From: Dastarcus helophoroides
Taxonomy: Eukaryota > Arthropoda > Insecta > Coleoptera > Bothrideridae
Assembly (NCBI GenBank): GCA_028583605.1
Contig: CM053330.1
Coordinates: 18,501,539-18,565,538, forward strand
Length of the DNA stretch: 64,000 nucleotides
Direction of reading: 5' to 3'
Both the position numbers and the translations under genes were made by a program. Every line of letters begins with the position of its first letter. The stretch's first letter is position 1. The notes beneath the pieces were generated by a model, which had not been told where the DNA came from, searched no databases, and saw nothing but the letters and a program-made list of their open reading frames with translations. Below, one piece after another: positions 57,201-64,000 of this stretch.

Positions 57201-58616
57201 TTCGATATTTTCCTCGAAATTTCGAGTTTAGTAGAGTTGCTAGAAATTTCTAGAAAAAATTCAGGATTTTCGATAAATGTATCAGTTTAAATGTTAAACA
57301 ATCTCACTGGAGCCTGGAATTACACTGAAAATTAATTTAGTTATTCCCCAACTTTAAATTTAAAAAAAAATGTAACTTCTCGAAATTTTGACATTTTTTA
57401 AATATTTGTAGTGTTTTAAAAATTATGAAATTTTTTAGAAATTACGAAAAAAAGTTAAAATTTCGAGATACATACAATAATATGAAATGAGGAGAAGAAA
57501 GATTCAATCTCAAAAAATTGAAATTATCAGAAAAAATCTTGATTTCTCTGTTGAAATTATGAAATTTTCACTTTTACGAGAAATTTTAAATTTACTATTA
57601 AAATCTTCACACTACAGCTCTGTTTTTTTAAATTTGCTACTTAAACCTAAAGTTCAAAAAATGTCAGATTTGAATTATATAAATTTTTTCGAGTGTAAAA
57701 TCGGAATTTTGAGATTAACATTGAAATTGGGTGTTTTTCTTTTCGAAAATTCTTATAAAAATTCAGTTATTTTCTCTATCTGGCCATTTTGATTACAAAA
57801 ATTTGAAATTTTAAGATCTAACTTAAATTATGAAGATTCTTTACCTCTTCATGGAAATTTTAGGAAAAATGTTGAAAAATATCGAGTTTTATTGTCGGAG
57901 TTCCCCAGTTTATTATAAAGTTCCAATTTTGCGCATAATTCTTATTTTAATCAGAAAATCTTATAAAGATTTAATTCCAATCACGATGTTTTATCTTCTT
58001 AATTTGCAATTTCAAAAATTTAGAAGTTTTGATTTTAAAATTTAAATTCCATGGAAACTCGTACCTGAAAAAGTCTGTCACTCTCTAGCAAGATACAGCC
58101 AAACACTTACTTTTGACAATTACTTCACTCATAAGTAAGTGGCTCTGGTGAATCTACACTCGGTAGCCCTCATTAATAGAATCTTTCATTTTCGTTCACA
58201 GTGTGAATTGAAGTCATTGGGTGTTAAATAAAACCTAAGGTTTTGTTGGTCGCTTGCGATCACTTATTAATTTTTGGATGTTTTTAAAGCTGTATTCAAA
58301 TACAAATGCTACATGTAACGAATACAAAAACAACTTACGATTGCGGTGTGCATCCTATAGCAAAACCAACAAGGCCTCTCAGTAATAAAATCCACATAAA
58401 ACTAGGTGCAATTGCACTTAAAACTCCATAATAAAATAAAAGAACCGGCGCAAAGGGTTAAAGCCTGCAATGAAAATAAAATAGTTTACCTAAAAATGTT
58501 AGCAAATTAAACATTTACATGCTTTCCGGCCATATCTGTCACTTAGATTGCCCCAGAAAGTAGACGATAGCATCATTCCTAAGAACACAATAGTGGTGGT
58601 TAAAGCTTGTTGATAT
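51104..58616 (-). CDS. SVOP/SV2-like MFS transporter, 3' part (9 coding exons, N-terminus missing)
   Basis: The model joins 58616-58523, 58464-58339, 55878-55815, 55758-55633, 55546-55332, 54922-54734, 51653-51542, 51492-51318 and 51265-51104, about 420 codons. In order it shows TM2 with the MFS motif [34 protein letters not shown], the loop [45 protein letters not shown] (PESAR motif), a cytosolic loop, [25 protein letters not shown], a Cys-containing luminal loop, [59 protein letters not shown], and LILPIETSG. The pattern matches synaptic vesicle 2-related proteins, which are 12-TM membrane proteins related to organic-ion transporters; the substrate is unknown. Two exons each have one extra base. 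About 100-130 N-terminal residues are not in view. Confidence 0.9.
51318..51492 (-). CDS. SVOP-like penultimate exon
   Basis: The acceptor is GTTTTAG and the donor is GTAAGC. It encodes [20 protein letters not shown], then [19 protein letters not shown] and [14 protein letters not shown], the most conserved stretch of the family. Confidence 0.93.
51542..51653 (-). CDS. SVOP-like exon (ERFGRKKT motif)
   Basis: The acceptor is TTTGCAG and the donor is GTAAGT. It encodes [20 protein letters not shown] and a following membrane segment. 112 nt, with phases 2 and 2 matching both neighbours. Confidence 0.9.
51654..52059. other. SVOP-like intron, repeat end
   Basis: Non-coding. TACAGAGTGACTCAGTCA at about 51814 resembles a Tc1/mariner-type terminus. 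Confidence 0.35.
52060..52260 (-). repeat. small A-rich array fragment
   Basis: A few AAATTTCGAAATT / AAGAAAACGTCGAAATTTC phrases of the window-wide family. Confidence 0.5.
52434..52600 (+). repeat. Helitron-like or other dispersed repeat fragment
   Basis: TTACTAATATATAAATACTA followed by CGAAGCGATTTTGAAAAAA and GTAGGCTACTTTTTATCCC has the wording of widespread insect repeats whose ends begin TCTTACTAATAT. Assignment to Helitrons is from memory of such ends, not proven here. Confidence 0.35.
52649..54524. mobile_element. non-autonomous hAT element carrying an AT-rich array (1876 bp)
   Basis: The left end is TAGGGTTGTTATGCATACGG. The right end read inward is TAGAGATGTTATGGAGCTCC. The flanks CTCTGTAT (52641-52648) and ATCTGTAT (54525-54532) match at 7 of 8 positions. 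Subterminal TATTTCGGTTACAGAT repeats occur on the left and ATCGGTTTCGGTTACGG on the right. The interior is the A-rich array (52800-54340). No transposase. It lies in an SVOP-like intron. Confidence 0.88.
52800..54340 (-). repeat. short-unit array, A-rich on plus strand, inside hAT element
   Basis: AAAAGTCGAAATTTTGAAAA-like phrases in uniform polarity, as in the other hAT element at 14543. Confidence 0.75.
54734..54922 (-). CDS. SVOP-like exon with one extra base
   Basis: The acceptor is TTTCTAG and the donor is GTAAAA. The first part encodes [20 protein letters not shown] different frame encodes [18 protein letters not shown] then TTLAEFPG. The first frame hits TGA at 54801-54799 and the second is open only from 54851, so one extra base lies in 54802-54851. 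The exon is 189 nt where the flanking phases require 188. Confidence 0.85.
55332..55546 (-). CDS. SVOP-like exon (PESARY loop)
   Basis: The acceptor is GCTTTCAG and the donor is GTAATT. It encodes [20 protein letters not shown], a cytosolic loop, and the start of TM7 ([11 protein letters not shown]). 215 nt. Confidence 0.92.
55633..55758 (-). CDS. SVOP-like exon (TM5-TM6)
   Basis: The acceptor is GTTTGCAG and the donor is GTGAGT. It encodes [18 protein letters not shown] and [20 protein letters not shown]. 126 nt, phase 0. Confidence 0.92.
55815..55878 (-). CDS. SVOP-like short exon
   Basis: The acceptor is CATTTTAG and the donor is GTAAGT. It encodes [20 protein letters not shown] then D, the loop between TM4 and TM5 that is characteristic of this transporter group. 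64 nt. Confidence 0.9.
55879..56149. other. SVOP-like intron, start
   Basis: No feature recognised. Confidence 0.4.
56150..58050. repeat. diverged AT-rich array, mixed polarity
   Basis: AAATTTCGA, TTTCGAAAT and GAAATTT phrases in both orientations, more decayed than the other blocks. A more complex stretch lies at about 56660-56900. The frames at 57487-57792 and 57830-58045 are repeat-like and have no family resemblance. Confidence 0.55.
58339..58464 (-). CDS. SVOP-like exon with one extra base (TM3-TM4)
   Basis: The acceptor is TTCATTGCAG and the donor is GTAAGT. It starts ALTLCAG and ends [20 protein letters not shown] plus [11 protein letters not shown], but these are one base out of frame. 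The shift falls in the T runs (minus strand) at 58433-58441. In the second frame a stop (TAA) occurs right after the acceptor, so a single extra T is the simplest account. Confidence 0.82.
58523..58616 (-). CDS. SVOP-like exon, first one visible
   Basis: The acceptor is TACTTCTAG. It encodes [20 protein letters not shown] then [11 protein letters not shown]. The reading continues in phase into the next exon only if the intron starts at GC (GCATGT, 58522-58521), a GC-AG intron of 58 nt. The alternative GT donor four bases further on gives the wrong phase. The exon's 3' boundary is therefore uncertain by 4 nt. Confidence 0.75.
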
Positions 58617-59211
58617 CTAGAAGTACAAAAAAAAAATATTAGATTGCGCCATTATGTTTTATATAAATCTAAATCTGTAGCAAATCAACTCATAAAATAT
58701 GCTGAACAAGAAATATAACAAATAAATATAAAAATTCCATAGTATATAAACAAAATCTTGGTACTTGTGGACCGGTTTTGTTTTACAAGTTACAGTATCG
58801 CCGGTGGATTACTCCAAAAGAGTTTTTAAATTTACCAATAAAGTGGTAAATAAAAATTTGAATACCAATATACAAGTAATTTAACGCTAATTTTTTGCTT
58901 TTAAAAATATCACAATATGTAATTAATTATACATAAAATATACCGGGTGTTTTTTTAGTTGGGAGGTTACCTTTATATGGAGTATCACTTATTATAAAGG
59001 CAAACTGATTTTGTCGATGGGGCTAATCGGAGCTAAACTACCTTTCAAAAATATTTTCAACTTTCTCCCACTTCCGGGTACACCAGAAGTAGACATCAAC
59101 TTTCTTATTTTAAATGGCAATTTCTAAATTTTATACTTTATTTGGTATATAATAATTTTAAATTTCGGCTTCCAAAATGTTTAATATTTCGAAAGAAATG
59201 CGACATTTAAA
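58617..59211. other. upstream intron of SVOP-like gene
   Basis: A terminus-like TATACCGGGTGTTTTTTTAG occurs at about 58940, followed by GC-richer repeat-like sequence. No upstream SVOP exon was found. Confidence 0.4.
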
Positions 59212-59650
59212 AGAACGGGTGAGGATACATTGGAGCTTTTACTGGGAACACACTTCCCTGGCTCCAAAGAGACACCTCCATCAATATTGACCTGGGGACT
59301 GGAAGCTAACCTCGGAAATTGTTACTCCCATAGCGGTTGAATGGGCAATAAAGACCTTTGAACCCTATAAAGCACCAAGAACAGACGGAATTTTCTCCAT
59401 CCTATTACAAAAGTGACGAAATATTATAATAGGCCCTCTTACGGTTCCTAGAGCTAGTATTGCCTGGAATAAGATTGAAGTAGTCTTTATTCCAAAGCCG
59501 AAAAGAAACGGTCATAATCAAGCCAAATACGTCCGTCCAATTAGCCTAACGTCCTTTATTTTAAAGGTACTGAAAAAGCTAATAGATACATAAAAACCTC
59601 ACAAGTGCAACTACTGCATTGGCGACCTCCCAATACGCCTATCAGGTGGA
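59212..59650 (+). pseudogene. LINE reverse-transcriptase N-terminal fragment
   Basis: On the plus strand: TGEDTLELLLGTHFPGSKET, then WAIKTFEPYKAPRTDGIFSI, ASIAWNKIEVVFIPKPKRNG, AKYVRPISLTSFILKVLKKL, and SQYAYQ. This is the start of a Jockey-like RT domain (the family's KxPGPDGI, VFIPKPGK, RPISL and HAYQ motifs). Stops and frameshifts make it a relic. It breaks off just after the YQ motif. Confidence 0.8.
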
Positions 59651-59882
59651 AAATTCTTCAGAAATGTGGACAATGCTAAAAACAATTGTTAGCCAAAAAG
59701 AACACGAAGATGCAAAAAATGAAATTCAGTTTAATGATACACTAGCAACGGAAAATGAAATATGTGAAACATTTGATGATTATTTTAGACAGCATTCAAA
59801 ATATTACAAAAAATATATAACCGACAAAACTTTAGAAGAAAGTGCAAACATTATAGAAATTAAACAGAAAAATTTCACATAG
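59651..59882 (+). pseudogene. LINE endonuclease-RT linker fragment
   Basis: MWTMLKTIVSQKEHEDAKNE, then TENEICETFDDYF, the segment that in such LINEs precedes the RT domain. Here it follows an RT fragment directly, so it belongs to a second, out-of-order insertion. The open frame ends at 59882. Confidence 0.6.
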
Positions 59883-59929
59883 TAGACAGGCCCGCCGCGT
59901 GCCCATCGAACGCCTTTATGCAAACTTGA

Positions 59930-60520
59930 AAATAACGACCCCTTTAAATTCAATTAAAATCAACAAAATTTTGATAAAAAGTCGAATTTTCCAGATAGAC
60001 TTAAAATTACAAGCAAAAAATAAAAAGTTGGAGCAAATATATACTGAGAAGTTTGAAAAATCGACATTCAAAAACAATTCGAAATTTTTAAAAAATGTCG
60101 AATTTCAAAGTTTAGAAATTTCATGTTTAAACTCTGAATTTCGAGTTGAGATTTCCAGAAATATTGAATATTTTGATTAAAATTTCGATTTTTCACTTTT
60201 TTGGTAGATTTTCAAATTTTATACATAAATGTTTCAAATATTAACATCCAAAGGAAAAAAAAGTATTAAAATAAAAAAAATATTACATTTTAAAATGTTC
60301 AATTTCGATTAAAACTGATTTTTTTCTAGGACTTCTAATTTTTTCTTAAAAATTAACATTTAACATATTCAACATTTCGCTTTTATACTCTAAATTTTGA
60401 CTTTAGACGAGAAAATAAATTCACCTTTTGAAATCGAATACTTCGATTTTATGTCGAACTTTCATTTTTCGAAATTAAATCCCGAATTACGAGATTAACT
60501 GGTAGCTTTTTCTTTTTTCG
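59930..60520. repeat. AT-rich array fragment, mixed polarity
   Basis: GTCGAATTT and TTTCGAAAT phrases. Diverged. Confidence 0.5.
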
Positions 60521-60707
60521 CACAATAATCCTTTTTCTTCATTTTGACGTAATTAATTTCTCAATTACACAGAATTCTGTAAGTCAAAAGAAAGAAAAAA
60601 AAATTATATACTAATTTCAAAATATTTGTACCTTAAAGTAGATGTATTCTTCATGGTATTAGCCCTCGGAGTAGTTGTTTCTTGTGGATCGGGCTTCAAA
60701 TATTTAA

Positions 60708-60742
60708 ATTTTTAACACAGTAAATTTTTAACACAGTAAATT
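60708..60742 (+). repeat. tandem 17-bp direct repeat
   Basis: TTTTTAACACAGTAAA occurs twice in immediate succession, about 110 bp before the hammerhead motif. Confidence 0.7.
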
Positions 60743-60851
60743 GATGATGAAACGTCTATTCATGTTAAAATTTCTTTATTTTTCTTTTTTATATTTTAAA
60801 AAAATTTTTATTTTTAAGTATTTCTTTCTCATTGTTCCCCTTCCATGTTAT

Positions 60852-60898
60852 GCACTGCTGACGAGCTCAAATGAGAGCGAAACATCGATGTCCAGTGC
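60852..60898 (+). ncRNA. type I hammerhead ribozyme, Penelope-like
   Basis: Stem I is GCACTG (60852-60857) pairing with CAGTGC (60893-60898). Core box 1 is CTGACGA (60858-60864). Stem II is GCTC (60865-60868) with loop AAATGA and GAGC (60875-60878). Core box 2 is GAAA (60879-60882). Stem III is the self-complementary CATCGATG (60883-60890). The cleavage triplet GTC ends at 60892. Every invariant position of the hammerhead is present. Very short, palindromic stem III hammerheads of this layout are known from Penelope-like retroelements, where they are thought to act as dimers. No reverse transcriptase is nearby, so this is a solo copy. Confidence 0.85.
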
Positions 60899-61079
60899 TA
60901 CAACCTTTTTTATGTATTTTTTATATTTTCCTAATTTATCAAAAAAAAAACAAAATTTTTATTTTTTCCACATCTAATTTTTGGTCTCCTATTTTTCATT
61001 ATTCCTATTCTATGTAAAATAAACTAACCTCTTAATTTGTAAACTGTCATGAAGTGACGTTTTCAATAAATTTAAATAT

Positions 61080-62215
61080 CACGTAGTCGCATTTCAAAAA
61101 TTGTTTAGAAAATTGTCAACAAACCATAAAAATTTAAATATTTCCAAACTGGGCCGAAGAAATGTTAAATAAATTGAAAAAAAAAACAAAAAAAAAACTT
61201 AAAGTAGATGGTCAAATATATTTTGAAAAAATGGAGAATTTGAAAATACTGTGAAATTAAATAGTCAAAAACACTCAAAAATTTCAAATAAAATCGACAT
61301 TTTTTACAATTTAAACAATTAAAGAAATGTTCAAAATTTTCATTTTGATAAAAGTAATTTAAAAATAATTGATTGTTTGCAAAATAAGCAGATATTCTGT
61401 AAATGGTTGTAATTTCAAAAAATCTAAATGTTAAAGAATGTGTTATGATCTTTAAAAAAGTGGTATTTGTCAAAAAAAGTCGTAAGAAGTCGAAATAATG
61501 AGAAAAAAAATCTATATTTCAAAGGACGAAATTTTGGAAACAATTCAATTTTTGTAAAAAAACGTAGAAATTTTCAGAGTGAAAATTTTCAACAAATTTC
61601 GAAATTTTCAAAAGTTATAGCTTTCAAAAAGTCGATATTTTCAATAAAAGTTAAAATTTTAAAAGAAAGTAAATTTTCCAAGAGTCAAAAGTCTTCAAAC
61701 AATTTAACTTTGGACAAGAAACAAGTTTTTTTAATAAAATTGAATGCCTGAAAAATTCAACATGTCAAAAGTTTAAATTAAAAAAAAATGACGATAATAT
61801 GAAAAAAACTAGAAATTGTCAAAATCACTCAAATTGTCAATGTCAGAAAATTCCGAAACTTTCAAAAAGTTTAAGTTTTGAAGAAAATCAAAAATTATCA
61901 GAAATATCAAAATTTCAAAAAAAGAAATAAATTTCAAATGTTTAAATAAATTCGAAATTAAAATCCAGATTTTGTTCGAAAAAAGTTGAAATTTTGACTA
62001 ATCGAAATTTTGAAAAAACTCAACCATTCAACAAAATAAATTTTCAAAAAAAGTCTAAATTTTCAGGAAAGTGGAAATTTTCAAAATAAAGTCAATATTT
62101 TTAAAAAAGCTGAAATTTTGAAGTGTTAAAATTTTGAGAAAGTCAAAATTTATAAAGATGATTTCAAAATAAAAATTGAAATTTTGGAAAAATGTTGACA
62201 TTTTAAAAGTATAAC
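61080..62215 (-). repeat. short-unit array, A-rich on plus strand
   Basis: AAATTTTCAAAAAGTCGA-like phrases in uniform polarity. No transposon ends assigned. Confidence 0.7.
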
Positions 62216-62321
62216 ATCGATAGTTGATTGAGACAACAGTGGGTGTTTCACCCGCGGCGTCCAGTAAAATATCAATCAATTGACTAACAAACACGTTTCA
62301 AAATAAAAACTAAAAAAGAAA

Positions 62322-63768
62322 TATATACATGTTGAACCAAATTTAATTTCCACTATAGGGATCTCGTGAACTATTAGAGATACAAAGAAGCTTAAATGGG
62401 CAAAGTAGTGCAGAATGTAATGCCTAATGTTATTCCGCTGAGAAAACAATTGAATTTCAATTCGTCTTGATTTTATTTAGAAAAAACTGAAAATCGCCAT
62501 TTTAAAAATCAGCTGTAACTTATTTATTTGAAGTCCTATTAAAAAAAATCAAAAACTATAAGTAGCTGTTTTTTGAGGCCTTTTTATTGGTGTAGGTTAA
62601 TTTTTTCTAATTTTAACTATTTCTGGGAAAATTATGTTAACTCTGTTATTTCTTATGGACGCCATATTGGATTTTATCATTTTCGAATTTGACATTTTTT
62701 TCTGATTAATTTAATATGTGACATGCTATACTTCAAATGTGGGAAAGTGGGTTAAATGAACTAATTTTTCTTTTTTTAACGAAAAAAAAATTATAGTAGG
62801 CGATGCAAGTGCCAAAACTGTTAATAATAAAAATACATTACCTAATTATGTATCAATAATTATTAAACACTAAAAATATCGTAACAAATTGTGCAATATT
62901 TAAACAGTTATTAGTATAATCTTATTGTGCATGCACTGCTTTAAATGGCGTAATTCTATGAAAACGTGTAGATGTTCTAAAAATTTTGTTGGCAATTTTT
63001 ACAAAAATTCTTTTACCATTGAATATTTATTCGTGTAACGTAAAATATCTAAGTATCTAATGTTAGAAATGATCCTCTTATTTATGCACATTATCCGTCT
63101 TAAAATGTTTAACTTCTGGAGAAGTCTGGAACGCACACTAGCAAATGAGTCATGGAAAAGTCTTAATAAAGCCCTAACAATATTCTGAGAATTACTTAAT
63201 TTAAAGGGAATCGTGCACGTTACGATTATTAATAAATATTTCAATACTATAATTATTATTGCTTTTTTAGGAACTGCATTAACTGCATTAAAAGTTATGG
63301 CACTTGCGTCGCCTACTATAATTTTTTTGTTTAAAAATAAAAAAAAATAGTTCACTTAACCCACTTTGCCACATTATTTGAAGTACAGCATGAGATACTT
63401 CAAATTAATCAAAAAAATATGTTAAATTCGAAAATGATAAAATCCAATATGGTGTCCATAAGAAATAACAAAGTTGACATAATTTTCTCGGCATTAGTTA
63501 AATTTAGAAAAAAATAATGTACACCAATAAAAAGGCCTCAAAAAACAACTAATTATAATTTTTGATTTTTTCAATCGGACTTCAAATAAACAAGTTACAG
63601 CTGTTTTTTCTAAATAAAATCAAGACGAATTGGAATGCAATTGTTTTCTCAACGGAATAAAATTTCGCACTAAATTCTGCACTACTTTTCCCACTTAAGC
63701 TTCCTTGTATCTCTAATGCTTTACGAAATCTATGTGGTGGAAATGAAATTTGGTTCAACCTGTATATA
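62322..63768. mobile_element. long-inverted-repeat (foldback-type) element, copy 2 (1447 bp)
   Basis: It starts TATATACATGTTGAACCAAA and ends, read inward, TATATACAGGTTGAACCAAA. The arms stay similar for about 500 bp: AGTAGTGCAGAAT, CTTGATTTTATTTAGAAAAA, TTTTTTGAGGCCTTTTTATT, TATTGGATTTTATCATTTTC, AAAGTGGGTTAA and ATTATAGTAGGCGA all occur in inverted position. The central region of about 450 bp is less symmetric. A 118-codon minus-strand frame (63355-62999) covers part of the right arm and the centre but resembles no known transposase. It is the same family as 10677-11926. Confidence 0.85.
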
Positions 63769-63779
63769 ACGCTCACAAG

Positions 63780-64000
63780 TTTAAATAGCGAAATTTCCAC
63801 TTTTTTCAAAGCTCGTTCGAAAATACAAAATTTCTAGAAAGTCCAGATTTCATGATTAAAAAAGTGGAAGTGTAAAAAAAAAGGAACAAAATTGTAACAA
63901 TTGTCAATTTGGAAATTTACTAGATTAATGATCATTTTGTTAACAATTTTTTTGAACTTTCCAATTTAAATGTGTTATTAAGAAAAACTAAAATTTTGAA
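63780..64000 (-). repeat. A-rich array, continues past window end
   Basis: Phrases such as AAATTTCTAGAAAGTCCAG. Too short here to characterise. Confidence 0.4.

Noticed and set aside
58617..64000. Upstream N-terminal exons of the SVOP-like gene
   Set aside because: I looked for the conserved stretch before YQQALTTT on the minus strand and saw none. The exons are probably beyond the window.
1..64000. CRISPR arrays, bacterial operons or phage modules
   Set aside because: The repeats are not spaced by unique spacers. Gene structure is spliced and eukaryotic throughout.

Overview
This is an AT-rich animal nuclear window, most likely from an insect. The evidence is two spliced, conserved genes with GT-AG introns as short as 52-58 nt, together with mariner, hAT, LINE and Penelope-type relics. 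I cannot name the species or the order. There are no operons, CRISPR arrays or prokaryotic features.

Two genes were found, both on the minus strand. (1) A complete WDR37 homologue (WD-repeat protein 37) runs from its start codon at 44805 to its stop at 6299. Seven coding exons carry about 475 codons spread over 38.5 kb, with introns of 11.6, 18.5 and 6.6 kb alongside introns of 52-239 nt. (2) The 3' part of an SVOP/SV2-like major facilitator transporter has nine coding exons between 51104 and 58616. It covers transmembrane segments 2-12 of the family; the first exon(s) were not found and probably lie beyond 64000. Exon phases agree across both genes except at three places, where exactly one extra base sits at or near a short homopolymer (7003-7007, 54802-54851, 58433-58441). 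I read these as sequence errors, not gene death.

Almost everything else is repeat. By eye about 25 kb consists of diverged arrays of a short (about 17-22 bp) AT-rich unit built around GTCGAAATTT. Each block is strongly strand-polarised, T-rich or A-rich. Two of these arrays lie inside non-autonomous hAT elements with recognisable terminal inverted repeats and 8-bp target duplications (14543-16302 and 52649-54524). A third ends in a classic hAT terminus at 36468. A further hAT element (49433-50658) has a perfect 8-bp duplication but no array.

Other mobile DNA includes a mariner (36846-39225, TA duplication) with a 5'-truncated LINE inserted and the third catalytic Asp region lost; a second, truncated mariner (about 23331-24310); and LINE fragments joined in shuffled order (59212-59882). 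There are also two related long-inverted-repeat foldback elements (10677-11926, 62322-63768) and several MITE-like ends. A Penelope-like inverted repeat (27530-27926) carries a hammerhead-like core. A short motif at 60852-60898 fits every conserved position of a minimal type I hammerhead ribozyme of the kind known from Penelope-like retroelements; it is the most interesting functional RNA candidate here.
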